A DNA stretch of 47,766 bases, taken from contig NZ_SJJR01000031.1 of the NCBI RefSeq assembly GCF_004331455.1, positions 1-47,766 on the forward strand. The letters run 5' to 3'. Below, piece by piece: positions 17,067 to 26,145 of the stretch. Below the pieces are notes generated by a model, which worked only from the letters and a program-made list of their open reading frames with translations, made no database searches and was not told the origin of the DNA. A program made the position numbers and the translations under genes. How positions within the stretch are numbered: the first letter of the stretch is position 1; every line of letters starts with the position of its first letter. Source of the DNA: Micromonospora zingiberis (GTDB taxonomy: Bacteria; Actinomycetota; Actinomycetes; Mycobacteriales; Micromonosporaceae).

Positions 17067-18029
17067 ATGCCGGACGTTTCGGTGGTCATCCCGACCACGG
17101 GTAGGCCCAGCCTCGCGGAGGCGGTCGCCACAGCCCGCGCCCAGCGGGGCGTGTCCGTACACCTGGTGGTGGTCTGCGACCTGGCCGAAGTGCCGACCGC
17201 CGTGGCGGAGCTGCGCGACCAGATCGACGAGATCGTCTGCACCGGCGGCGGACGGCGGGGATCGTACGCCCGCAACCTCGGGGTCCAGCATGCCGCCGCC
17301 GGCACCCACGTGGCGTTCCTCGACGATGACGACGCCTGGCTGCCCGGCAAGCTCGCCGCCCAACTGCCCGTCCTGGAACGGCTGGCCGGGCAGGGCTGGC
17401 TGCCGGTGGTGTCCTCCCGAACGCTGCAACGCAAGGCGGGCGGCACCCCGCTTCCGTCCGCCGTACCGACCACGCTGATCGCCGACGGCACGCTGCCCGA
17501 GGACTACCTCTTCCGCCGCCGGCAACTCGGTGTCGGTCGCCAGTCGCTGCCCACCTCGACACTGCTGACCACTGTGGACGTCGCCCGGCAGTGTCGGTGG
17601 GACGAGTCGTTGCCCCGGCACCAGGACTGGGACTGGCTGGTCCGGGTGGCCCGGCTCCCGCGAGCGAAGATCGTGCAGATCGAGGAGGCGACCGCCATCT
17701 ACACGGTGGGGAGCCCGGGGTCGATCTCGGCCGGTGCCGACTGGCGTACCTCCTGGGACTGGGCCCGGCGCTGGGAGGGAGTGTGGGCGCCGGAGACCTT
17801 CTCCGACTTCATCGCCGCGCAGACCCTGCGGTACGCACTCCAGGCGCGCGACCGCGAGGGCGTACGGGAGATGGTGCGCGCCATCCGCCGCAACTCGCCC
17901 CCGTCGGCCCGCAACGCGGCCCTGGCGGCGCTCGGTCTCGTGCCGAGATCCGCGCTCGAACGCGTCGCGATGCGCGGCTCGCGGACCGTCGGTGACTCCG
18001 ACTCGCTCCGGGCGGGCGGGTCCCGTTGA
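17067..18029 (+). CDS. Family 2 glycosyltransferase
   Basis: A 320-residue GT-A fold glycosyltransferase. DVSVVIPTTGRPSL opens the fold, RRGSYARNLGVQHA is the nucleotide-sugar loop, FLDDDDAWLPGKL is the DXD metal site, and HQDWDWLVRVAR near 195 is the acceptor-side motif. ATG 17067 is preceded by TTGGAG. It likely adds a sugar to the lipid-linked repeat unit. The next glycosyltransferase overlaps by TGATG. The C-terminal 90 residues are Arg-rich and less conserved. Confidence 0.9.
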   Translation: MPDVSVVIPTTGRPSLAEAVATARAQRGVSVHLVVVCDLAEVPTAVAELRDQIDEIVCTGGGRRGSYARNLGVQHAAAGTHVAFLDDDDAWLPGKLAAQLPVLERLAGQGWLPVVSSRTLQRKAGGTPLPSAVPTTLIADGTLPEDYLFRRRQLGVGRQSLPTSTLLTTVDVARQCRWDESLPRHQDWDWLVRVARLPRAKIVQIEEATAIYTVGSPGSISAGADWRTSWDWARRWEGVWAPETFSDFIAAQTLRYALQARDREGVREMVRAIRRNSPPSARNAALAALGLVPRSALERVAMRGSRTVGDSDSLRAGGSR

Positions 18030-19093
18030 TGCGTCTGCACTTCGTACTCCCCCAGCTGGAACCGCTGTTCGGCATGGAACTCGCGGCGGCACTGCTGATC
18101 CGGGAGCTGCGGGCCCAGGGTGTCGAGGTGTCGGCGACCGTCCTGTCCGGGTCGGTGCCACCCACCCTGGACGGCCTGGCGATCGACGCCCTCGGCCTGG
18201 GCACCCGGATCACCCGCCTGATGGAGGCGGTCCCACCGTTGCGACGCCGGCTACGGGCACTCCCGGCGGACGTACGGATCGTGGCGAGCGGGTTGTGGGG
18301 CAGCGTCCCGGTCGGTGCCGCCCTGGCCGGCTCCGACCGCAGCTTCGTCGCCTGGGAACACTCCCTGCTGCCGGAGCGGCTGCGCGTCGACGGCCGGGTA
18401 CGCGCGCTCGCCCGGATGGCCCGGGTCAGGGGACTACGGCCCCGCCTCGTGGTCGCCGTCTCCGACGGGGTGGCGCGGACCGTAGGGCAACTCGCCCCGG
18501 GGCAGCCGGTGGTGACCATTCCCAACCTGATGCCACCCAGGCCGTTCGTGCCGCCCCGCGAGGTCGCCGACCACGAGCGGATCAGACTCCTGACCGCCGG
18601 CGCGTTCCGCCCGATCAAGAACCACTGCGGCGCGCTCGAAGCGCTGGCGCTGCTGCCCGCGAACTACCACCTGACCCTCGCCGGTGACGGTGCGCAGCGC
18701 GACCTCCTCCACGACAGGGCTCGTACGCTCGGACTGGCCGACCGCACGACCTTCCTGGGCCGGGTGCCGGGGGTGGCCGGGCTGCTCGCCGAGGCGGACC
18801 TGCTGGTGCACCCGTCCCGCGCCGAGACGTTCGGCTTCAGCCTGGTGGAGGCCGCCGAGGCCGGGCTGCCCGTCGCCGCCCTGCCGGTGCCCGCCGTGGA
18901 CGAGATGATCCCGACGTTCGTGCCGGGCACCCTGGCGGCGGACACCTCACCGGCGGCGCTCGCCGAGGCGATCCTGCACCTGACCGGTGGCGGACGGCCC
19001 ACCGTCGCGGACTTCGAGAAGGCCTGGCACGCCCGATGCGCGGCACTGGACCCCACCGAGGTGGGTCGCCGGTGGGTGGAGGCCCTGCGATGA
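18029..19093 (+). CDS. Group 1 (GT4) glycosyltransferase
   Basis: A 354-residue GT-B fold enzyme. The N-terminal domain begins MRLHFVLPQLEPLFGMELA; the C-terminal domain has LLTAGAFRPIKNHCGALEAL, LTLAGDG and the retaining-GT4 E-x7-E motif in VHPSRAETFGFSLVEAAEAG. Overlaps the preceding gene by TGATG and the flippase gene by ATGA, so it is translated as part of one polysaccharide operon. Confidence 0.92.
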   Translation: MRLHFVLPQLEPLFGMELAAALLIRELRAQGVEVSATVLSGSVPPTLDGLAIDALGLGTRITRLMEAVPPLRRRLRALPADVRIVASGLWGSVPVGAALAGSDRSFVAWEHSLLPERLRVDGRVRALARMARVRGLRPRLVVAVSDGVARTVGQLAPGQPVVTIPNLMPPRPFVPPREVADHERIRLLTAGAFRPIKNHCGALEALALLPANYHLTLAGDGAQRDLLHDRARTLGLADRTTFLGRVPGVAGLLAEADLLVHPSRAETFGFSLVEAAEAGLPVAALPVPAVDEMIPTFVPGTLAADTSPAALAEAILHLTGGGRPTVADFEKAWHARCAALDPTEVGRRWVEALR

Positions 19094-20448
19094 CGGCCGT
19101 TCCGGGCGACGTGGACCGGCCGGCGACCGAGCAGGACCGGCAGCCACAGCGGTCGCGCTGGCGAGGCAGGTCCGGTGGCGGCGACGGTTTCCTGCACAAG
19201 TTCGGCAAGTTCTTCACCGGAAACCTGCTGCGTACCCTCGCGCAGGGCGCCCTCTACGTGCTGCTGGCGCGGGAAATGGCGATCGACACCTACGGACTGT
19301 TCGTCGGTGTCACCGCGCTCGTCGCGGTGGTGTCGCCCTTCGCCTCAGCCGGTGCGCCGAGCCTGATCGTCCAGAACTACGCCGACTCGCCGTCCGACTG
19401 GCCCCGCCACCTGTGCCGTGGCCTGTTCCTGTCCACGGTCTTCGGCTCGGCGGCCACGGTGTTGGTGACCGCTGCGGGTCTGGCCATCTGGGGCGCCCAC
19501 GTCGGCCTTGTCGACCTGCTCTGTCTCGCCTTCGCGGATCTGGTCGCCTGGCGGCTCATCGAGGCCGTGGCGGCCTCGTTCCATGTCCGTGGCCGGATCA
19601 TGCTCGCCGCGCTCATTCCCGCCCTGCTGCATGTCTGTCGGCTGGCCGGAGCCGTGGCGCTGGCCCTCTCGGCGGGGCCGGTGACGCTGCGCGGCTGGGC
19701 GACGACCTCCGTGGTGATCTCGATCGTCGTGTGCCTACCCGTGGTCCTGGGCGGCCTGCGCGGTGCCGCCGGCCAGGCCCTGGGCGTACGGGGTTCGCTG
19801 CGGCAGGCCCGGACCGGGATGCTGTTCGCCGTCGGGCTCTCGGCCCAGTCGGTCTACAACGACAGCGACAAGGTCATGCTGTCCCGCCTGGGCACCCCGG
19901 AGAGCGCCGCCATCTACGCGGCGGCCTACCGGGTGGTCGACCTCGCCTACACCCCGGCCCGGACCATGGGCTCGGTCGCCTACCCCGGCTTCTTCGAAGC
20001 GGGCCGCAACGGCCCACGCGAGGCGCTGCGGATGGCCCGTGGGCTGGTGCCGCGCTTCCTGGCGTTCAGCGTGCCGGTGAGCCTGCTGCTGGTCGCGTTC
20101 GCCTGGATGATGCCGCTGGTCTTCGGGGACGACTTCGAGGCGGCCATCCCGGCGCTGCAAGGGCTCAGCGCGCTGCTGGTGTTGAAGTCGCTGCACTACC
20201 TCGCCGCCGACGCGCTGTCCGGGGCGCGGATGCAGGGACGGCGGACCATCTGCCAGATCGGCATCGGCGTGCTCAACGCACTGCTGAACCTGTGGCTCAT
20301 CCCGGCCTACGGATGGCAGGGCGCTATCGTCTCCAGCCTGGCGTGCGACGCGCTGCTCGCCGTACTGCTCTGGGGCTGCCTCGCCGCCGCCGTTCGCCGC
20401 GACCGGGCCGGCACACCCCCTTCGGCACGTCCCATGGAAAGGGTCTGA
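19090..20448 (+). CDS. Wzx-like polysaccharide flippase
   Basis: A 452-residue membrane protein with about twelve to fourteen helices, in the MVF/oligosaccharide flippase superfamily (polysaccharide biosynthesis protein, RfbX type). The N-terminus (1-45) is basic and cytoplasmic. LAREMAIDTYGLFVGVTAL and YNDSDKVMLSRLGTPESAAIYAAAYRVVDL are typical of Wzx. It would turn the undecaprenyl-linked repeat unit to the outer face. Overlaps the GT4 gene and is followed after 1 bp by the polymerase/ligase gene. Confidence 0.88.
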   Translation: MTAVPGDVDRPATEQDRQPQRSRWRGRSGGGDGFLHKFGKFFTGNLLRTLAQGALYVLLAREMAIDTYGLFVGVTALVAVVSPFASAGAPSLIVQNYADSPSDWPRHLCRGLFLSTVFGSAATVLVTAAGLAIWGAHVGLVDLLCLAFADLVAWRLIEAVAASFHVRGRIMLAALIPALLHVCRLAGAVALALSAGPVTLRGWATTSVVISIVVCLPVVLGGLRGAAGQALGVRGSLRQARTGMLFAVGLSAQSVYNDSDKVMLSRLGTPESAAIYAAAYRVVDLAYTPARTMGSVAYPGFFEAGRNGPREALRMARGLVPRFLAFSVPVSLLLVAFAWMMPLVFGDDFEAAIPALQGLSALLVLKSLHYLAADALSGARMQGRRTICQIGIGVLNALLNLWLIPAYGWQGAIVSSLACDALLAVLLWGCLAAAVRRDRAGTPPSARPMERV

Positions 20449-20449
20449 G

Positions 20450-21802
20450 GTGACCACACTCTTCGGTGTCCTGCTGAGCGCGGGCGGCCTCGCGGTGGCC
20501 GGGTGGCTGGTCCACGCGCGGCGAGCCGTCGCCGTCACCTTCGGCGGCGGTACGACCGCCATCGCGTTCATCGGATTCGCGGTGCTCGCGAACGCCGCGC
20601 CGGTGATCGCCGGTGACCACTCGTCGGCGCTGATCGGCCTGCTGGTGCTCGCACTGGTCGGCTGGCTGGTGGCCACCGGTCCGCAGCGGCTGTGGGGACC
20701 GCCCGGAGTCTGGCGACGGGTCTGCCTGGGGCTGGCCGCCGCACTGCTGCTCTGGTGCCTCGGCGTGGACCTGCTCAGCGGCGACGGCGTGTACGGGTCG
20801 AGGCTGCCGGCGTACGCCACCGCAGGGCTCCTGCTGCTGGCGGCCTGGCTGCTGGGGGCCAGCGCCACGGTGAGCCTCGGCGCGCTGGCCTACACCGGGC
20901 TGGCCGTCCTGTCGATCCTGACGATCCCGACGGCCGGCTACGGACAGGCGTGGCGGGCCTGCACCGACGGGCAGTTGGAGAAGTGCTCGGTGGCGGGGGC
21001 ACTGTTCAAGAGCTTCTACAACTCCGAGAACTACGTCGCCTTGATCGCCTCGTTCGTGCTGGTCGCCGCCGTCTGCGCGCTGCGCCGCGCGGAGCGGTTG
21101 GCGGTGGTGGCGTTCTGCCTGCTGATCATCGTCGCCACCGGATCACGGACCAGCTACCTGGCGCTCGCCGCGGTGGGCGGGTGGGTGCTCGGTGCCGCGC
21201 TGCTCGAACGGCGGCGGTCGTACCCGCACATCCATTTCGCCCTCTGCCTGGCCCTGGTCGTCGGAGCCGCGGCGACGGCCACCTACCTGACCTGGAGCGC
21301 GTCCAGGACCACCCTGAGCAACCGGGGCAACATCTGGGTCCACGTCCGGGAGTACATCGCCGGTTCGGAGGCCACTGGCGTCGGTGTCTCCAAGTGGTAC
21401 TACCTGCGGGACATCGGCGAGGCCCCGTACCACTTCTTCCACTCGGGGTACGTGTTGGCGATCTTCTCCGGTGGTTTCGTCGCCCTGACCCTGTGGACCT
21501 TCCTGCTGGCCACCCTGCTACGCGCACCGGTCGTCGACGGCCGGGCCCTCTCCGCCAAGGCGCCGGTGGCGCTGTTCATCGTCTACTCGTTCACCGAGGT
21601 GGTCTGGAACCCGCTCTCCGTCGACGGGTTGACCTGGATCGTCGTCCTGATGGTGCTGACCAGTTCCGCGCTGGGATCGGCGGATCCCGTCGCGCCGAAC
21701 GAGCCGGACGCTTCCGCCGATCGACCGGGTCCGCTGGCCAGGCTCCGCCGGGTGGTCGGCAGGCAGCGGGTCGGCCAGGCTACGACCGATGCGCGGGACT
21801 GA
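20450..21802 (+). CDS. O-antigen ligase/polymerase (Wzy-like) membrane protein
   Basis: A 450-residue protein with about twelve helices and the O-antigen ligase domain: FYNSENYVALIASFVL, ATGSRTSYLALAAVGG and the large outer loop with TTLSNRGNIWVHVREYI match the PF04932 pattern. GTG start one base past the flippase stop. With the flippase it would form a Wzx/Wzy assembly route. No chain-length regulator (Wzz/Wzc) gene is in this window. The C-terminal tail is charged and cytoplasmic. Confidence 0.87.
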   Translation: MTTLFGVLLSAGGLAVAGWLVHARRAVAVTFGGGTTAIAFIGFAVLANAAPVIAGDHSSALIGLLVLALVGWLVATGPQRLWGPPGVWRRVCLGLAAALLLWCLGVDLLSGDGVYGSRLPAYATAGLLLLAAWLLGASATVSLGALAYTGLAVLSILTIPTAGYGQAWRACTDGQLEKCSVAGALFKSFYNSENYVALIASFVLVAAVCALRRAERLAVVAFCLLIIVATGSRTSYLALAAVGGWVLGAALLERRRSYPHIHFALCLALVVGAAATATYLTWSASRTTLSNRGNIWVHVREYIAGSEATGVGVSKWYYLRDIGEAPYHFFHSGYVLAIFSGGFVALTLWTFLLATLLRAPVVDGRALSAKAPVALFIVYSFTEVVWNPLSVDGLTWIVVLMVLTSSALGSADPVAPNEPDASADRPGPLARLRRVVGRQRVGQATTDARD

Positions 21803-23885
21803 CCGGGCAACCGTCCCTCGACGCCCGGTCGCCGCACCGTCCGGTTTCCGGCCGGACATCCAGGGGCTACGGGCCTTCGCGGTCGTGGTGGTGGTCCTCG
21901 AACACGTCTTCCGTTGGCCGGCCGGCGGGTTCGTCGGGGTGGACGTCTTCTTCGTGATCTCCGGCTTCCTGATCACGGGCCTGCTGCTGGACGAGCACGA
22001 CCGGCGGGGCCGGGTCTCCTTCGTGGACTTCTACCGTCGGCGGGCCCGGCGGATCCTGCCGCTGGCGATGCTGGTCCTGGTGAGCACGTACCTCGCGTCG
22101 TCGCTGCTGTTCCTCGGCGAACGGGTGCGGTCGACGGCCTGGGACGCGCTCTGGGCCAGCCTCTTCGCGGCCAACTGGCGCTTCGCGGCCACCGGCACCG
22201 ACTACTGGCAGACCGACGGTCCGGTCTCACCGCTGCGGCACTACTGGTCGCTCTCGGTCGAGGAGCAGTTCTACCTGGTCTGGCCGGTGCTGCTGGTGGC
22301 GGTGCTGGGCCTCGCCGCCCGTCGAGGTCGCTACGGCAGCCGGTCCCGGTGGGCGGTGGGCCTGGTCCTCGGTGCGATCGTGCTGGCCTCGATCCTCTTC
22401 GCGCTCTGGGAGGTCGACCATCGTCCGACGGTCGCGTACTTCTCGACCTTCTCCCGGGTCTGGGAACTGGGCGTCGGTGCCCTGCTCGCGGTGGCGGCAC
22501 CGCTGTTGGCCCGGATCCCGGCGGCGGCACGTCCGGCATACCAGTGGCTGGGCCTGACCGGCCTGGTCGTCTCGGTGCTCGCCATCACCGCCGAGTCGCC
22601 CTTCCCGGTCCCGGGTGCCTTCCTGGCGGTGATCTCGACGGCACTGGTCATCGCCGGGGGTGTCGGCGGGCAGCGGCTGATGTTCCCGCTGACCAACCGC
22701 GCCGTCCGGTACGTCGGCGACATCTCCTACTCCCTTTACCTGTGGCACTTTCCGCTGCTCATCCTGATCGGCGCGGCGCTGCCCACCGGCGGGTACGCCA
22801 TCGCGGTGCTCACCCTCGTCGGCACGGCGCTGCTCTCGGTGCTCACCTACCACCTGGTCGAGGATCCGGTCCGCCGGTCGTCCTGGTTGGAGCGGCGGCA
22901 GCCGGGCGTGCCGCACCGACGGACCAGGGCGGCGTTGGTGCGGCGGGTCGCCGGGTCGGTGGCGCTGGTCGCCACGGTGGGCACCGTCACCGCGATGGCG
23001 GTACGTAACCCGTCACCGTACGCCCCGACGCAACCGACGGTGGTCACCTCGCAGGACGAGTTGACGGCGCAGATCCACACCGCCCTGGCTGCCGCCGACT
23101 GGCCGGTGCTGACCCCTCCCCCCGGCGAACTGGGCGACCTGGGTATCACCCGTGGCGACGGGCAGGGGTGCCGGCCGGCGATCCCGAACGGCAACGACTG
23201 CGCCGTCCCGGCACCGCGTCCCGCCCGGTGGGCGGTTGTCGTCGGAGACTCCATGGCCAGCGCCTGGCTGCCGCTGGTGCGGGGGGGCCTGGAGCCGGCG
23301 GGATGGGTGGTCCAGGACCTGACGTTTGCCGGCTGCCCGTTCCTCGCCGCGGACACCGTCTCGCCGATCGAACGCATCACCCGAGCCTGTCCCGGTCACC
23401 GGCAGGCGGTACGGACCGTCATCGAGAACGGCCGGCCGGACCTGGTGATCGTGAGCAACGCGTACCACCAACGGTTCACCGGCACCGGTGGCTACCCGTC
23501 GCTGTCCGGCTGGGAGCAGGCGGCCCGTGCCGCCCGGGAGAACTGGCTCACCGGCGCAGGGAAGATCGTCGCCCTGCAACCGCCGCCCGTCGGTCAGGAT
23601 CCGAAGAGTTGCATCACCCGGGTCTCCACCCCCGACGACTGCGTCTCCCGGCTCGGCGACGAGCACCGGTCGTACGCCGAGGCGGAGCGGCGGGCCTGGG
23701 GTGGCCGGGGTTCCTGGCACATCGCCACCACGGACTGGTTCTGCGCCGCCGGGCGGTGCCCGATCTTCGTCGGCGGCGTCATCGTCCGGCGCGACGGCAA
23801 CCACGTCACGACCGAGTACGCCGGCAAGCTGACCCCGCTCTTCGACGAGGCGCTGGCGCCGGTACTCGGCAAACCGACCGACTAG
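21789..23885 (+). CDS. Acyltransferase 3 fused to SGNH domain (OafA-like)
   Basis: A 698-residue O-acyltransferase. The N-terminal acyltransferase-3 domain (about 15-385, ten helices) starts with RPDIQGLRAFAVVVVVLEH, including the conserved Arg and catalytic His, and GGFVGVDVFFVISGFLIT. After a helix near 400 comes an outer SGNH domain: VVGDSMASAW carries the catalytic Ser, and DGNHVTTEYA near the C-terminus the Asp/His pair. Such two-part enzymes acetylate surface polysaccharides. The ATG overlaps the previous gene by 14 bp, making this the last gene of the operon. Confidence 0.93.
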   Translation: MRGTDRATVPRRPVAAPSGFRPDIQGLRAFAVVVVVLEHVFRWPAGGFVGVDVFFVISGFLITGLLLDEHDRRGRVSFVDFYRRRARRILPLAMLVLVSTYLASSLLFLGERVRSTAWDALWASLFAANWRFAATGTDYWQTDGPVSPLRHYWSLSVEEQFYLVWPVLLVAVLGLAARRGRYGSRSRWAVGLVLGAIVLASILFALWEVDHRPTVAYFSTFSRVWELGVGALLAVAAPLLARIPAAARPAYQWLGLTGLVVSVLAITAESPFPVPGAFLAVISTALVIAGGVGGQRLMFPLTNRAVRYVGDISYSLYLWHFPLLILIGAALPTGGYAIAVLTLVGTALLSVLTYHLVEDPVRRSSWLERRQPGVPHRRTRAALVRRVAGSVALVATVGTVTAMAVRNPSPYAPTQPTVVTSQDELTAQIHTALAAADWPVLTPPPGELGDLGITRGDGQGCRPAIPNGNDCAVPAPRPARWAVVVGDSMASAWLPLVRGGLEPAGWVVQDLTFAGCPFLAADTVSPIERITRACPGHRQAVRTVIENGRPDLVIVSNAYHQRFTGTGGYPSLSGWEQAARAARENWLTGAGKIVALQPPPVGQDPKSCITRVSTPDDCVSRLGDEHRSYAEAERRAWGGRGSWHIATTDWFCAAGRCPIFVGGVIVRRDGNHVTTEYAGKLTPLFDEALAPVLGKPTD

Positions 23886-23937
23886 CCGGTCACCCGCGCC
23901 CCGCCTGGCGTACCACGGCTACGGCAGAATCCTCGCC

Positions 23938-24088
23938 ATGAGAATCGCCGTCTCCACCGTCGAAGGACGTCGACGACGTCCACACCTGGTCGGGGATCCC
24001 GGCCAACGTGGTGCAGACCATGCGCGCGGTGCGGCGGCTGCTCGACGTCTGCGAGTTCGCGGTCAAACAGCACAGCCGGCAGGGTTGA
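23938..24088 (+). pseudogene. Glycosyltransferase remnant (GT4 N-terminus)
   Basis: ATG 23938 opens MRIAVSTVEG, then the frame shifts and continues in another frame as DDVHTWSGIPANVVQTMRAVRRLL to a TGA at 24086-24088. MRIAVxT...DVHTWSGxP is how many GT4 glycosyltransferases begin. Everything after about 45 residues is missing, so this is a frameshifted, truncated fragment left at the end of the polysaccharide cluster. Confidence 0.6.
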
Positions 24089-24092
24089 CCGG

Positions 24093-25988
24093 CTAGCGTT
24101 TCGCGCGCAGCCGGGACCAGACCAGCGCGCCGAGCCCCGCCGCGAGCGCGATTCCGGCGGCGACGAGCAGTGGCACCGCCCAGCCGGGTCGGGACCCTGC
24201 GTCGCCTCCGGCGGCGATGGCCGCCTCGCGGTACGCCGGTGCCAGCGCGTTGGCGGGCGCCTGCTCCGCGACCTCCGCGAACTGTGGCGCGGCCTTCGCC
24301 TCGTCACCACGGAAGTACGCGTCGAGTGCGCTGCGGTAGCGCTGGTCGGGCTCGCCGAGGCGGTTCTCCACCCCGGCCGCGCCGAGCAGCCCGGTCAGCC
24401 GGGACACGGGTGCCACGAGGCGGTTCGGCCGCTCGGGCGCCAGCAGGTCGTTGTCGAGCATCCCGACCACCCGTCCCTGCGGGTCGATCGCGATCCCGCC
24501 GCGTGAGTAGGCGCCGACATCCTCGCTGATCCGGTACGCCGACGATTCGATGTCGACGTCGGTCACCTCGACCGCCTTGGCCCGCACCTGGTAGGTGGCG
24601 GAGCGGTACTCCACGTCGGTGGTGGCGTAGCCGAGGACGTGCAGCGCCGTCCCCGCAGCGATCGTGGCGGAGGTGTTCAGCTCGGCGGCGGGAAGGTTCG
24701 CCTGGTCGAGCTTGACCAGCGCGAGGTTGCCTTCCTCCACGGTGAGGGCACGCACGACGGTGCCGGGAATCGCCGGCGCGTCCTTGAGGTCGCCCTTGGC
24801 CACGTTCAACTGCCCGTGCAGGGTGGCCACCGGTTCGGTGCCGGCATCCGGGCCGGTGAAGGCGCTGCTCGCCTGCCGGCCCCGGACGTATCCGCCGACT
24901 TCGCCGGCCTTCAGCTTGCCCTCCGCGACGAGGGTGTCGGCCAGCGAGCCGAGCGCGTGTTCGAGCAGGATGCCCACCGTGGGCGCCACGCACTGGGCGT
25001 TGGTGAGGACGTGTCCATCGTGGTTGACCACGACGCCCGTGCAGCGCCGGCTGAAGGTGAAGGGCTCCGGGTGCAGCAGGGCATTGTCCTGCTTGTTGCG
25101 GACGTAGCCGGTGAAGATGGCGTCGAGGAAGACCATCGCGGGCGCGGCCGTGGCGAGGGCGTGCTCCTGCGGGCTGCGCGGGGTGGCCTCGGCCCAGGGC
25201 TTGAGCCCGGGTGGGGCCGGGGTGGCGGTCGGAGCGGCCACCGGCGACGGGTCGTCGGTCCCGCCCGCCGAGATGGCCCAGACGCCCGCACCACCACCGA
25301 TGGCGGCCACCAGCAGCAGTGCGGCGACCGCGACCCAGAGGCCCGGCTGGCGCTTGGCGGGCGCGGAGGGTTGGATCCGGCGGGCCGGGGAGGTGAACGG
25401 GTCGCGCTGCGCCGGATCGTCGAAGGACGGGCCGAAGCTGGGCGAGGTCGGCGCACCCGAGACCGGGTCCGAGTAGACCGGCTGGGTGGGAATCGGGCCG
25501 ACCGGCTGCGGTGCACCCGAGACCGGCTGCGGTGCACCCGACACGGGTTGTGGTGCGCCGGAGACCGGCTGGGGCGGGCCGGAGACGGATTGCGGCGGGC
25601 CGGAGATCGGCTGCGGGCTACCGGAAATCGGCGGGCCGGAGACGGGCGACGGCGGGCTCGCCGGTGGGCCGGGCGTGGGCACGGGCTGGTAGTCGACGCC
25701 AAGGGCCCGGAAGAGTTTCTCCGCCGCCGGGCCGGCCTCCGCGCCGTACGCGACCCAGGGGGCGGCGGCCGAGAAGTCGGCGTACGCGAAGGGGGTTCCG
25801 CCGGGTGCCTGGGCGAGGTTGTTCACGATGCCGGCGAACGCCTCCCGCCAGCCCGGCGCGGCGGCCACAGTGGCGTCCAGAACGGCGACCGTCACGAACC
25901 GGCCCTGCTGGTCGAGGGCCGCCCACGCTTTGCCGACCGGTGACCCGCCCAGCAGGTGGGTGTACCGGTAGGGGCCGTCCGGCTGCAT
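24093..25988 (-). CDS. Membrane-bound trypsin-fold protein lacking the catalytic triad
   Basis: A 631-residue protein. Residues 7-95 resemble a much-reduced protein-kinase N-lobe (YRYTHLLGGSPVGKAWAALDQQGR). A proline-rich linker has repeated PVSGAPQ units (115-180). One helix (217-239) leads to an extracytoplasmic trypsin-like domain (about 280-540) with CTGVVVNHDGHVLTNAQC: the catalytic His is Gln332, the Asp position in EEGNLALVK is Asn421, and the Ser position in YSRGGIA is Arg496. A small TPR-like segment (550-595) and a second helix (603-624) with a basic tail end the protein. ATG 25988 follows AGGAG by 5 nt. It is probably a non-catalytic binding protein. Transcribed alone, divergent from the hut operon. 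Confidence 0.8.
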   Translation of the reverse strand: MQPDGPYRYTHLLGGSPVGKAWAALDQQGRFVTVAVLDATVAAAPGWREAFAGIVNNLAQAPGGTPFAYADFSAAAPWVAYGAEAGPAAEKLFRALGVDYQPVPTPGPPASPPSPVSGPPISGSPQPISGPPQSVSGPPQPVSGAPQPVSGAPQPVSGAPQPVGPIPTQPVYSDPVSGAPTSPSFGPSFDDPAQRDPFTSPARRIQPSAPAKRQPGLWVAVAALLLVAAIGGGAGVWAISAGGTDDPSPVAAPTATPAPPGLKPWAEATPRSPQEHALATAAPAMVFLDAIFTGYVRNKQDNALLHPEPFTFSRRCTGVVVNHDGHVLTNAQCVAPTVGILLEHALGSLADTLVAEGKLKAGEVGGYVRGRQASSAFTGPDAGTEPVATLHGQLNVAKGDLKDAPAIPGTVVRALTVEEGNLALVKLDQANLPAAELNTSATIAAGTALHVLGYATTDVEYRSATYQVRAKAVEVTDVDIESSAYRISEDVGAYSRGGIAIDPQGRVVGMLDNDLLAPERPNRLVAPVSRLTGLLGAAGVENRLGEPDQRYRSALDAYFRGDEAKAAPQFAEVAEQAPANALAPAYREAAIAAGGDAGSRPGWAVPLLVAAGIALAAGLGALVWSRLRAKR

Positions 25989-26117
25989 GGCAACTCCTCT
26001 GCTCGACCGCCGTGCGGATCCTACCGAGCCGTCGCACCTCACCCGGCCCGCCGGTAGCCGCCCTCCGGATCACCGTCGCGAAACCGCAGCTCGGAGCTGA
26101 GTCGACCACTTGCCTAC

Positions 26118-26129
26118 TGAAAGTTTTCA
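26118..26129. promoter_or_regulatory. Palindromic operator upstream of the hut regulator
   Basis: TGAAA-GT-TTTCA, a perfect 5-bp inverted repeat, lies 16 bp before the start of the RpiR-type gene, in an AT-rich patch rare in this window. CATAGA a few bases on could be a -10 element. Self-binding by the regulator is likely but inferred. Confidence 0.5.
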
Positions 26130-26145
26130 TGCATAGAGTCACAGG

